From assembly GCA_963711635.1 (NCBI GenBank), contig CAVQEZ010000001.1:168888-232887 (forward strand): DNA of 64,000 nucleotides, written 5' to 3'. Numbering within the stretch: position 1 is the first letter of the stretch; each line of letters begins with the position of its first letter. Below the pieces are notes generated by a model. It ran no database searches. It had not been told where the DNA came from and saw nothing but the letters and a program-made list of their open reading frames with translations. This stretch comes from CADEED01 sp963711635. Lineage in GTDB: Bacteria; Pseudomonadota; Gammaproteobacteria; Steroidobacterales; Steroidobacteraceae. The position numbers were made by a program, and so were the translations under genes. Shown one piece after another: positions 1 through 8,844 of the stretch.

Positions 1-1
1 C

Positions 2-1324
2 GACAATGTGGAACAGCATTTCGGCGATGAGTCCGGCGGCCTGCCGTACATCCAGTTTCAGGCTCAGCAGCAGGGCGACTACCAGACCTTTTCGCAGGAA
101 CTGCGACTCACATCCAACGACGAAGGCAAGGTGAAGTGGATCGGTGGCCTGTTCTACTCGCACGAGAACGACCACTTCTCGACCACCGCGCGCAACAACG
201 CCGTCGGGCCGCCAACACTTTCCGTAGTGCCAACCTCGATCTTGAATCAGCGAGGCGACGTCTATTCGGCCTACGGCCAGATCGACGTGGCTTTCACCGA
301 CCGGTTCAACCTGAACTTCGGCCTGCGTTATACCAGTGACGAAAAGACGGGCGACACCACCGTGGTCGCCATGTTCGACACCGACACCGGTCTCGCCACC
401 GGAACCCGGCTGCCGGAGGACTTTCTCTACAGTCGCGATTTCGTGCTGGCGCATCAGGATTCCTTCCCGACGTTGTGCGCGCCGGGTGTGGTTCCCTGCT
501 CCGGGCCCTGGAAGCAGGTCAAACAGGACTACAGCAAGACCGGCGGCAAGCTCGGCTTCGACTTCCACTTCAATGACGACATGATGGCCTACGCCAGTTA
601 TTCCACCGGCTTCAAGGCGGGCGCCTTCGACGTGCGCGCACAGGCGGTGTTGTTAGGCACCGGCGACCTGCCGGTGAAACCCGAGGAGCTCGACGCCTAC
701 GAGATCGGCCTGAAGAGCGAATTCCTCGATCGGCGCATGAAGCTCAACCTGACCGCGTTCTGGTATGACTGGAAGGACCTGCAGACCTTCGCAACCATTC
801 CGGGCATCGGCCCGGCATTCCTGAACCTGCCCGAGTCCACCATCATCGGCCAGGAGCTGGAATGGCAGTTCGCGCCGGGTAACGACTGGCTGCTGCGCCT
901 GTACGGCGCGCATCTCGACACGGAAGTCACCGACGTCGGCACGCTGGGTCCCGACGCCGCCATCGAAGGTGCGCCACTGCAGCAGGCACCGGAATGGACC
1001 TTCAACGCCGGTATCTACAAGGGCTTCCCCATCGGTGAGCACCGGCTGACCGTGGGCGCCAATGCGCGCTACGCATCCGAGCAATGGGGCACGATGAATG
1101 AGCGGCCCAACACGCTGGTCGACTCGACCACCTTCGTCGACGCCTCCATCGCCTACGAATTCGGCACCGAGAACAAGTACTCGCTGACCGCCTGGGGCGA
1201 GAACCTCACCGCGGAAAAGACCTGCTTCGTGTTAGGCGATCTCGACGGCTTCACGTGGACCAACGCGTGCCAGCCCAACGAAGGAACCGCGCTGTACGGC
1301 ATTTCGCTGATGGCGCGCTTCTGA
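2..1324 (+). CDS. TonB-dependent receptor, C-terminal part (5' end outside window)
   Basis: The frame is already open at the left edge, so only the last 440 residues are visible; the GTG at 8 is an internal Val codon, not a start. The protein would be an outer-membrane TonB-gated importer. The visible part is the beta-barrel: alternating amphipathic strands such as SQELRLTSN, INFGLRYTS-like strands and a GFKAG segment, ending in SLMARF with the terminal aromatic residue used for barrel assembly. The plug domain is missing, so the ligand cannot be judged. The barrel style resembles the large receptor families of sphingomonads, Caulobacter and Steroidobacter, which often take up oligosaccharides or siderophores. 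A GC-rich hairpin follows the stop. Confidence 0.9.
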   Translation, partial: DNVEQHFGDESGGLPYIQFQAQQQGDYQTFSQELRLTSNDEGKVKWIGGLFYSHENDHFSTTARNNAVGPPTLSVVPTSILNQRGDVYSAYGQIDVAFTDRFNLNFGLRYTSDEKTGDTTVVAMFDTDTGLATGTRLPEDFLYSRDFVLAHQDSFPTLCAPGVVPCSGPWKQVKQDYSKTGGKLGFDFHFNDDMMAYASYSTGFKAGAFDVRAQAVLLGTGDLPVKPEELDAYEIGLKSEFLDRRMKLNLTAFWYDWKDLQTFATIPGIGPAFLNLPESTIIGQELEWQFAPGNDWLLRLYGAHLDTEVTDVGTLGPDAAIEGAPLQQAPEWTFNAGIYKGFPIGEHRLTVGANARYASEQWGTMNERPNTLVDSTTFVDASIAYEFGTENKYSLTAWGENLTAEKTCFVLGDLDGFTWTNACQPNEGTALYGISLMARF

Positions 1325-1327
1325 TGA

Positions 1328-1364
1328 GCGAGGCGCGCGGGCTACCCCCGCTCGCGCGCCTCGC
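1328..1364. terminator. Hairpin between convergent genes, possible bidirectional terminator
   Basis: Two perfect 12-base arms, GCGAGGCGCGCG (1328-1339) and CGCGCGCCTCGC (1353-1364), flank a 13-base loop. It starts four bases after the receptor stop and ends 16 bases before the stop of the leftward epimerase. No T-run follows on either strand, so termination is inferred from the stem and its position. Confidence 0.55.
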
Positions 1365-1379
1365 CACCTTCACGGCGAG

Positions 1380-2474
1380 CTACGCCAATAGCGCGAGCAG
1401 TTCTTTTTCCCGTTCGGGCGACAAGCCGCTGCGCAGCTTCTGCTTCTCGGCCGGCCTGGTCTTCTGCCATTCCAGCGTCTCGCGGACGGTCGTTTCCAGC
1501 GACCTGAACTTCAAGCCCTTGGCCTCGGCGCGCGCCGAAGCCACCTGGCCATGGCCCAGGCTCTGGCCCGACGGCGGTGCCCAGATCGGAATTTCCTGGC
1601 TGGCCCACATGCCGGGCTCGACGGCCTTGTGCTCGATCAGAAACTCCGTGCTGGCCCATTTGAATTTCGTGTCCGCGCCGGTCACGCGCCTGCTCACGTC
1701 CAGCAGCTTGCCCATGGTGGCCCAGCGCGGCGGCGTGGTCAGGTTGTAGCGGCCGGCGATGCGCTTCTCTGCGCACAGGCGCACGAAGTCGGCGAGATCG
1801 CGCACGTCGATGAACTGGATGGGATCGTCCGGCGTACCAGGCGCGATCATCTCGCCACCCTGCGCCACGCGAAACGGCCAGTACGTGAACCGATCGCTGA
1901 AGTCGCCGGGCCCGGCGATGTAGGTAGGCCGGATGATGTTGGCGTATTTGCCGTAGGCCTTCTCCACCACCGCTTCGCACAGCACCTTCAGCGGGCCGTA
2001 GTTCTCGCCCTCGAGCTTGTCCTGGCGCATGTCGCCGATGGCGGCGAGTTTGTGGTCTTCGTCGATGGGCGGGTTCTGAAAATCGTCGTAGACCGCGATG
2101 CTGGAGATGAAGATGTAGTGCTTCGCGTGCGCCTTCAACAGATCGGTCGAGAGTTTCACCTGGTTGGGCGTGTAACCCGAGTTGTCGATGACCACGTCCC
2201 AGTCGCGCCCCTCCAGCGCCTTCAGGTTGTCGTTGCGGTCGCCTAACAACTGCTCGACGCCCTGCCTGGCCTCGGGATCGCGCTTGCCGCGATTGAACAG
2301 CGTGATCTTGTGACCACCGGCCGTAAGTGCATTCACGAAGTGCGGTCCGATGAAGCCCGTGCCGCCGAGCATCAGCACGCGCAGCGATTTCGATTTCCCG
2401 AATACCGGGCCGATGGCCGCGGCCAGCAGCGTGGATCCCGCCGCCTTGAGCGCGTCGCGACGATTCATGGTCAT
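1380..2474 (-). CDS. NAD-dependent epimerase/dehydratase (extended SDR) with Tat-type leader
   Basis: A 364-residue protein. The N-terminus MTMNRRDALKAAG followed by an alanine-rich hydrophobic stretch looks like a twin-arginine signal. A Rossmann motif GGTGFIG follows near residue 40. The SDR catalytic pair appears as ISSIAVY (Ser) and YGPLK (Tyr-x3-Lys). This is the atypical/extended SDR fold that modifies nucleotide sugars or related substrates; the substrate cannot be read from sequence. The start at 2474 was chosen over the longer frame to 2534 because AGGGAG lies 8-9 bases upstream and the twin-arginine motif then sits at the N-terminus. Family members with a Tat leader are described as periplasmic oxidoreductases; export here is inferred. 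Confidence 0.85.
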   Translation of the reverse strand: MTMNRRDALKAAGSTLLAAAIGPVFGKSKSLRVLMLGGTGFIGPHFVNALTAGGHKITLFNRGKRDPEARQGVEQLLGDRNDNLKALEGRDWDVVIDNSGYTPNQVKLSTDLLKAHAKHYIFISSIAVYDDFQNPPIDEDHKLAAIGDMRQDKLEGENYGPLKVLCEAVVEKAYGKYANIIRPTYIAGPGDFSDRFTYWPFRVAQGGEMIAPGTPDDPIQFIDVRDLADFVRLCAEKRIAGRYNLTTPPRWATMGKLLDVSRRVTGADTKFKWASTEFLIEHKAVEPGMWASQEIPIWAPPSGQSLGHGQVASARAEAKGLKFRSLETTVRETLEWQKTRPAEKQKLRSGLSPEREKELLALLA

Positions 2475-2630
2475 GTCAGAACTCCCTGCAAGGTTTTCCG
2501 CATTCTTGCGTGCCGCGGCCCAGGCCAGGGACATCTCGAACGCATTTCACGCACGTCTCGGCGCATTCGGGCAACGAACCGAGCCGATGGCTGACTGCCG
2601 TGCATCGGCAAACTGCCGACGCTGCGCCTC

Positions 2631-3032
2631 ATGGCCAGCATCCGCAAGGAAATCTACATCAACGCACCGGTGACGCTGGTGTGGGGCGCGTTGCGGGACG
2701 TCGGGGCATTGCACACCAAGCTGGTACCGGGCTTCGTGACCGACACCCGCATGGACGGCACCGCGCGCATCGTAACCTTCGGCAATGGCATGGTAGCCCG
2801 CGAAGAAATCGTCAGCGTGGACGAGAAGCGGCATCGCGTCGCCTGGGCTATTCTCGATGCGCCCTTTCAGCACTACAGCGCCGCGGCCTGGGTGGAGCCG
2901 AAGGGCGAAGGCTCGAATTTCGTATGGACCGCGGACTTGCTGCCGAACGAATTGAGCGACCAGGTCGAGGGGATGATGAGCGCCGGCATCCAGGTGATTC
3001 ACGACACCCTGGAAAGTACCGCGGCGAACTGA
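2631..3032 (+). CDS. SRPBCC (START-like) family protein
   Basis: A 133-residue soluble protein without signal peptide. It opens with ASIRKEIYINAPVTLVW, the usual first strand and helix of the SRPBCC fold ('INAPVxxVW'), and ends in a long C-terminal helix (LSDQVEGMMSAGIQVI). Members bind hydrophobic ligands in a deep cavity or act as polyketide cyclase-like proteins; no ligand can be assigned here. It is divergent from the epimerase across 156 bases and converges on the LysR gene with three bases between the stops. Confidence 0.8.
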   Translation: MASIRKEIYINAPVTLVWGALRDVGALHTKLVPGFVTDTRMDGTARIVTFGNGMVAREEIVSVDEKRHRVAWAILDAPFQHYSAAAWVEPKGEGSNFVWTADLLPNELSDQVEGMMSAGIQVIHDTLESTAAN

Positions 3033-3035
3033 CAC

Positions 3036-4019
3036 TCAGCCCGCTACCAGCCCTTCCGCCTGCAGCAGGCGGTTGGCCGCCGTGAGCTCGGCGCCATCGG
3101 CTATCTTCGCGCCACGTAGATAGGTCCTGGCGCGCGACATTTCGCGTTCGGCCTCGTCGGCAATCCAGTCGCGAAACGCCTTGACCTTGCGATTGTCCTG
3201 GCGCGCCACCGGATACGTGAACCAGAAGGTGCGGCCATCACCCACCACCAGGTCGTGCGCGGGCACCAGCCGGCCGGCGTCGATGTCATCGCGGAACAGG
3301 ATGGGCGAGCCGATGGCGATGCCGTGCCCGGCAATGGCCTCTTTGACGTCGAGGTACTCGGTCGACAGATGCGAGTGGATGCGTCCCAGGGACAGCTCCT
3401 TCACGCCGAGAGCGCGAAACCACAGCGCCCACCAGTCCGCGCGTCCGATCAGCGGCAGAGAACAGCGCGGATCGACCAGCGCGGCCGCGGCCTTGCGCAA
3501 TTTCGGCGAGCACAGCGGCATGCAGATGCTCGGCAGTAGTTTGACGGTTCGCAGCCCGGGCCAGCGGCCGTGGCCATTGCGGACCGCGGCGTCGAAACGG
3601 CCCGCGGTGAGGTCCTGGGCTTCGGCCGACAGATCGAGGTCGACCTGGATCTTCGGATGTTTGGCACGGAAGCCGGCGATGCGCGGTGTCAGCCAGCTGG
3701 TGCCGAAGGTGGGCAGCGCGGTCAGCGAAATCCTCGATTGATCGAGATCGACGGCGCGGATGAAGCTGGCACGCAGCGCCGCGAAGGCATTCATGGCCTC
3801 CTCGGCTATCAACTTGCCCGAGGCCGTGAGCTCCACCCGGTGTGGATGACGCAGGAACAGCGCCACGCCGATCTGTTTCTCGAGTTGCCGCACGTGATAG
3901 CTCACCGACGCGGCGGTGGTCTCCAGCTCGTGCGCGGCCCTGGCAAAACTGCCGAGGCGCGCCGCGGCCTCGAAGGCACGGATCGACGCAAGCGAGGGAA
4001 AGCGGGAGTCGGCGACCAT
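3036..4019 (-). CDS. LysR-family transcriptional regulator, GcvA-like
   Basis: A 327-residue LTTR. The N-terminal winged helix-turn-helix is plain: SLASIRAFEAAARLGSFARA, then AAHELETTAASVSYHVRQLE and the wing sequence ending in FLRHPHRVELTASG. The rest is the periplasmic-binding-like effector domain. The 'RFPSLASIRAFEAAARLGSF' opening is characteristic of the GcvA-type subgroup, which includes regulators of glycine cleavage and of beta-lactamases. Its target is unknown. The nearest divergent gene is the frameshifted exported protein that begins at 4110, the usual LysR arrangement, so that gene is a reasonable candidate target. Confidence 0.9.
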   Translation of the reverse strand: MVADSRFPSLASIRAFEAAARLGSFARAAHELETTAASVSYHVRQLEKQIGVALFLRHPHRVELTASGKLIAEEAMNAFAALRASFIRAVDLDQSRISLTALPTFGTSWLTPRIAGFRAKHPKIQVDLDLSAEAQDLTAGRFDAAVRNGHGRWPGLRTVKLLPSICMPLCSPKLRKAAAALVDPRCSLPLIGRADWWALWFRALGVKELSLGRIHSHLSTEYLDVKEAIAGHGIAIGSPILFRDDIDAGRLVPAHDLVVGDGRTFWFTYPVARQDNRKVKAFRDWIADEAEREMSRARTYLRGAKIADGAELTAANRLLQAEGLVAG

Positions 4020-4109
4020 AAGTCTGCCTTAGGCTATAGGGCATATCTTCGCGTGGTCAATGGCGCGTGCGTGGCAGGAAGATCGCGCAGCCACCACTGC
4101 CGGAGTTCT

Positions 4110-5188
4110 CATGAGCGCATTGACCCGTCGCGACTGCCTCGCATTGCTCGCGGCGCGGCGTATCGCTGCCCTGCGTGCCCGCCCTCGCCGGCGCCCATGA
4201 GCAGGACTGGGACTGGCTGCTGGGAAGCTGGGATGTCTGGCATCGCCGCCTCAAGGATCGCCTGGTCGGATCGAAGGAATGGCAGGAGTTCACCGGCCGG
4301 AGTGCGTTCTGGCACACCCTGGGCGGGCTCGGAAACATCGACGACAACTCGCTGGCGCTTCCCGCGGGCGACTACCGTGGCCTGAGCGTGCGCGCCTTCG
4401 ATCCCAAGGCCGGTAGTTGGGCCATCTGGTGGCTGGACGGACGGAATCCCGAACACATCGACCCGCCGGTGCGCGGCGGTTTCACGGCGACGAAGGCGAA
4501 TTCATCGGTACGGATACTCATAAAGGCACGCCGGTCACCGTGCGCTTCCGCTGGCACGAAGTGCGCAGCAAGCGCCCGTGGTGGGACCAGGCCTTTTCCA
4601 CCGACGGCGGCAAGACCTGGGAGATCAACTGGCGCAACTACTTCACGCGCACCAATTCCGCGGCTGCGGCGCAGCCGCGCCTCGCGGGCGATCCGCCCGA
4701 GGCGCGCGCCTGGGACTTTCTGGTGGGCAAATGGAAGGTGCGCAACCGGCGGCTCCGCAGCCGTTCACCAACAGCAAGGACTGGGACGAGTTCGACAGCA
4801 CGCTGAGCAACTGGCAGGTGCTGGGTGGCCGCGGCAATGTCGGCGACAACTGGTTCGCGGGGCCGAAGGAGCCCTATCGCGGCATGAGCCTGCGCGCCTA
4901 CAACGTCGAGAAGCAGGAATGGCTGAGCTGGTGGCTGGACGGCCGCGACCCGGCGAACATCGGCACGCCCGTGCGTGGCAAGTTCATCGCCGGCACCGGC
5001 ACGTTGATCGGCGACGACAATCTTCAATGGAAAGCCCAGATCAAGGTGCGCTCGCAGTGGACGCGCACGGAGACAACTCACCACATGGGAACAAGCCGCG
5101 TCAGCGGATGGCGGCAAGACCTGGGAGACGAACTGGGTGGCGGATTTTGACGCGCGCCGGCGAGTTCGGCGCCCTTCCGATGACCTGA
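4110..5188 (+). CDS. Exported protein with two tandem DUF1579-like domains, reading frame broken
   Basis: No single frame covers this gene, but successive frames give one continuous protein. It starts MSALTRRDCLALLAA (Tat/Sec-like leader, frame of 4110), moves to PALAGAHEQDWDWLLGSW (from about 4170), shifts near 4490 to GEFIGTDTHKGTPVTVRF, near 4760 to PFTNSKDWDEFDSTLSNW, and near 5100 to DGGKTWETNWVADF. Two internal repeats of about 150 residues align: LLGSWDV/LVGKWKV, LGGLGNIDDN/LGGRGNVGDN, YRGLSVRAFD/YRGMSLRAYN, WAIWWLDGRNP/WLSWWLDGRDP and DGGKTWEINW/DGGKTWETNW. The repeat resembles the DUF1579 calycin-like fold, of unknown function. The 3' end lies between about 5155 and 5188. Four or more indels are needed, and conserved repeats on both sides of each favour sequencing errors. 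Confidence 0.6.
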
Positions 5189-5258
5189 CTCGTGCATCCT
5201 GCTGTGGTTCTGTGCGCTGGGCTGCGGCCTGCTCGCCGGCCTCTACTTCGCGTTCTCG

Positions 5259-5651
5259 GTGTTCATCATGAGCGCGCTGGATCGCCTCGGCGCCGCGTCC
5301 GGTGCCGCGGCCATGAACTCGATCAACTCCGTCATCCTGCGCTCGTTGTTCATGCCCATATTCCTGCTCACCAGTCTCGCATCCCTGGCGCTGACGGTGA
5401 TCGGGGCAATGCAGTGGGGCGAATCCGGCACGACACTTCTGGTCGCGGGTGGGCTCACTTATTTTGTCGGCATGTTCGTGGTGACCATGGCCTTCAACGT
5501 GCCGCTCAACAACCAGCTCCAGGCGAGCCAGGCCGCTGACGTCGAGGCCACCTGGCGGCGCTACATGGTTTCGTGGACGCGATGGAATCACGTGCGCACG
5601 TTGGCGTCGCTGGCGGCCTCGGCGCTGTTCATCGCCGCCTTGGTCGCCTAG
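5259..5651 (+). CDS. DUF1772 family membrane protein
   Basis: At least 130 residues with four predicted membrane segments and the family-typical pattern of small, Asn/Met-rich loops (AAMNSINSVILRS, FNVPLNNQL, WTRWNHVRT). DUF1772 includes anthrone-oxygenase-like proteins; function here is unknown. The frame stays open upstream to 5184 and encodes LLAGLYFAFSVFIM, a normal family N-terminus, but offers no clear start there. Removing one T near 5186 would give ATG ACC GAC TCG at 5180 and a full-length protein, so 5259 (GTG) is only the first formal start. Its stop overlaps the stop of the leftward quinoprotein gene. Confidence 0.75.
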   Translation: MFIMSALDRLGAASGAAAMNSINSVILRSLFMPIFLLTSLASLALTVIGAMQWGESGTTLLVAGGLTYFVGMFVVTMAFNVPLNNQLQASQAADVEATWRRYMVSWTRWNHVRTLASLAASALFIAALVA

Positions 5652-7923
5652 CGATTCGCCTTGTCATCAGGCAGGGCAAAGACCACATACCCACCCTTCC
5701 CCAGCGGCTCCGGCGATCCAATGCCGCTCTCGCGCGAATTCAGTCCCCAGGTGTGCGGCGTGGTGGCATTCACCACGATGTAGGTCTTGCCCTTGACTCT
5801 GATACGCGGCCGGCAGTCCTTCCGTGCCCATGGGCAGCTCGGCCGACCACAGCACCTCGCCATCGTCCGCGTCGAAGGCGTACAGCACGCCGTCGCGCCC
5901 GGTGGAGAACACGATGCCGGTGGAGGTGACGATCATGCCCTGGCGCTGCGAACCGCGCGGCACTCCGGTGTTCTTGCCGCCGGCCTTGGTCACGTCGCGA
6001 TCCTGGCCCAGCGGCTTGCGCCACTTGATGACGCCGCGGTTCAGGTCGTACGCCACGATCGTCGACCAGGGCGGCGCGAGTAGATAGGGATAACCCAATC
6101 CGTAATCCGTGAAGTAGCGCTGCGCCGGCACGGCGATGCCTTCCGGATATTCCTGCATGCCGAGGCCGCTGCCCGGCGCCACTGGCGGGGGCACAGGCTC
6201 ACGCGGCGCCCCGCCGGAAGCGACCACCGGCCCGGACGGCAAGGTCGGTGTGGCCGCCGGATCGCCGCCGCGAAATCGCGGCCGCGCTCCACCCCCGAGA
6301 AACGCCAGGATGTCGGAAATCTGCGGGTCGCTGATGTGGCCGATGGGCGGCATGCGCCCGTTGCCATAGACAATGGTGCGCTTGAGCTGCGGGAAGCCGA
6401 TCTGTGAACCGATGGTCAGCAGCGACGGCCCCGCGGGAGTGCCGCCGCGATCCTCGCCGTGACACATGGCGCAGGATTCCTTGTACAGCGCCTGGCCACG
6501 CGCGACTTTCTCAGGGCTCGGCGGCCCGAAGCGCGCGCGCGCGGCCTGCATGCTGTCTTCGTCCTGCACCTCGAGCTTGTAGAACGACGGGAAATCCTGG
6601 TTCAGTAGATAGAGAACTGCCATCCTTGGGATTCGCCGCGGTGTTACCCCAGTTGGTGCCGCCCACGGCACCGGGCACGATGGCCGATTCGGTCAGCGCC
6701 GGTGGCGTGAACATGCCGGTGCGCGCCTTCGAGATCCGCTCGCGCCAGGCAGCGCGCTCGGCATCGGTGATCAGATAGGGCGTGAGGTCGTCGGGCTTCA
6801 CGACCTGGCGCGCCGACGGCGGCAGCGTCGAGAACGGCTGCGTGGGCCAGGCCTGCTCACCGGGCATTTCGCTCTTCGGCACCGCGCGTTCCTCGATGGG
6901 CCAGACGGGCTTGCCGGTGACGCGATCGAACACGAACACGAAGCCCTGCTTGGTGGCCTGCGCGACGGCATCGATGCGCTTGCCGTCCTTGCGCACGGTC
7001 AGCAACTGCGGCGCGGCGGTCGGGTCGTAGTCCCAGAGGTCGTGATGCACCATCTGGAAATGCCACAGCCGCTTGCCGGTACGGGCATCCAGCGCCAGCA
7101 GGCAGTCGCTGAAGAGATTCATGCCGATGCGATCGGCGCCGTAGTAGTCGTAGGTGGGCGAAGACACGGGCAGATAGGCGATGCCGCGCTTCTCATCGAC
7201 CGTGATCTCGCCCCACACGTTCACGCCGCCGGCGTATTTCCAGGCGTCCTTGGGCCAGGTGTCGTAGCCGAACTCGCCCGGCTGCGGAATGGTGTGAAAC
7301 GTCCACGCCAGCTTGCCGCTGATCACGTCGTAGGCGCGGATATGTCCCGGTGCGGAGAAATAGCCCTCGCCCGGCGAGCTGCCGAGAATCAGCAGGTTCT
7401 CGAACACGCGTCCCGGCGTGGCCGAGGAAACCCGTCGCACACTGGCGGGATCGCGCCCCAGGCCTTCGCGCAGATCGACCACGCCGTCCTTGCCGAAGGA
7501 CAGGATGGATTTTCCCGTGCGCGCATCGATGGCCTGCAGCGTGTCCTCGAGCGTGAACAGCAGCCGTCGGTCCTTGCGATCGCGGCTCTCCCAGTAGTTG
7601 ATGCCGCGATTGGTGATGCCGCGCAGGTTGGCGTGAATCCACAGTTCCTTGCGCGTGGTCACATCGATGGCCACCAGTGAGCTGTTCTTGGCCAGCACAT
7701 ACATCGTGTCGTCGATGACGATGGGATTGAACTGATAGGCACGCTCATCGCCGGTGGAATACATCCACGCCACTTGCAGGCGCGACACGCTCTTCTTCGT
7801 GATGTCCCTGGTCACGACGAACTTCGATTGATCCGGCGTGCCGCCGTAGTCGGGCCACGACCCGGCGTGTGATACCGATACCATCGCCAGGGCGAGCAAA
7901 ACGATGCAGGTAGATAGGCGCAT
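5648..7923 (-). CDS. PQQ-dependent dehydrogenase (quinoprotein) with inserted cytochrome c domain, two frameshifts
   Basis: About 750 residues once two one-base insertions are removed, near 6635 and near 5810. The N-terminus is a signal peptide (MRLSTCIVLLALAMVSVSHA). It is followed by beta-propeller PQQ blades (AWMYSTGDE, ALDARTGKRLWHFQMVHHDLWDYD, DRVTGKPVW). A cytochrome c domain with heme motif CAMCHG follows at about 6470, then the last blades (VAYDLNRGVIKW, YAFDADDGEVLWSAELPMG). Pieces: 6636-7923, 5811-6635 and 5648-5810, in three frames. It should oxidise an alcohol or sugar in the periplasm and pass electrons to its own heme; the substrate is unknown. It is 12 bases downstream of the ThuA-like gene on the same strand and probably cotranscribed. 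Confidence 0.8.
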
Positions 7924-7935
7924 GCGTCTTGGGAG

Positions 7936-8832
7936 TTATTTGACCTTGCGGGCGGAGACGTCACTGACGTCGGGCGTCGGCGAATCGATGCCACGTTTGG
8001 GAATATCGATGCCGGCCGCCCAGGCGATGCCGTTCAGCAGGAAGCGGCGGTAATCCTCGCGCGCCAGGTTGTCGCGAAAATCCAGGCCGCCGAACACGAA
8101 GCCGCGGCCGCCGTCATCGCGCTGGTAGGCCCAGGCCGCGATCTGCGGACCGATGCGCGCCTTGTCTTCGGTGGGCGTCGCCAGCAGCAGGTTGGTACGG
8201 CGCGCGTCGTTCGGCAGGAAGAAGCGGCAGAAAACCTCGTCGCGATAGGTCCACGGCTTCACGCCTCGCAGGATGGGATGTTTCCTGCTCTCGAGAGTCA
8301 TCTTCCAGTCGTCCACCGGGTTCTTCGAGCCGATCTGCACCCACAGCCCGCCGGTCCAGCTCAGGTAGTACTCGCGCGCGCGCCAGTTCTCGGCCCAGGT
8401 GGCGTAATGAAGAATGACCACGCCCATCTTTCGCTGCTTGATCAACTCGTCCAGCGATTTCAGATAGGCCGTCGTTTCAGGATCGTAGCCGCGCCCATTG
8501 GTGGAGGGATTCGGCGGAAACAGCGGATGCGTCTCATTGTCGGCGCGGTCCGAGCTCGAATCGATGACGATGGCCGCGGCATCCTGCACGGCGGCCAGAT
8601 CGCGCGGCAGTGCGCCCACGATGAGCTGCGTCGTGACGCCACGCAGGTTGCCCGCCTGCTCCAGCGACGTCGCCAGCGTTTTCAGGTCGCGTTCGTATTC
8701 ATGGCGCCCCGGCATGCCGTGGTCGCGCGGACCGGCGAGGAACAGGATTTTCTTCGTGTCCGTCGCGGCCTGCGCCGCACCGATGAGCGCCAGGCCTATG
8801 GCCCAACAGATAATTCTTTGCACGGGCGACAT
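7936..8832 (-). CDS. Exported ThuA-domain protein
   Basis: A 298-residue protein with a signal peptide ending in AAQA near residue 22. The ThuA-like glutamine-amidotransferase fold is indicated by ILFLAGPRDHG, AAIVIDSS, MGVVILHYATW, TYRDEVFCRFFLP and GRGFVFGGLDFRDN. ThuA-domain proteins occur with secreted sugar-processing enzymes; E. coli-type catalytic function is not established for this exported subgroup. Its gene lies directly upstream of the quinoprotein gene, so the two may act together in periplasmic carbohydrate oxidation; that link is inferred from position only. Confidence 0.8.
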   Translation of the reverse strand: MSPVQRIICWAIGLALIGAAQAATDTKKILFLAGPRDHGMPGRHEYERDLKTLATSLEQAGNLRGVTTQLIVGALPRDLAAVQDAAAIVIDSSSDRADNETHPLFPPNPSTNGRGYDPETTAYLKSLDELIKQRKMGVVILHYATWAENWRAREYYLSWTGGLWVQIGSKNPVDDWKMTLESRKHPILRGVKPWTYRDEVFCRFFLPNDARRTNLLLATPTEDKARIGPQIAAWAYQRDDGGRGFVFGGLDFRDNLAREDYRRFLLNGIAWAAGIDIPKRGIDSPTPDVSDVSARKVK

Positions 8833-8844
8833 GTTAACGCCGGA

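Noticed and set aside
653..1084. Long antisense open frame inside the first TonB receptor.
   Set aside because: Typical shadow frame of a GC-rich gene: no ribosome site, no domain, Arg/Ala/Gly-rich composition.
4110..5188. Interpretation as several small independent genes.
   Set aside because: Consecutive pieces in different frames join into one repeat protein with matching motifs.
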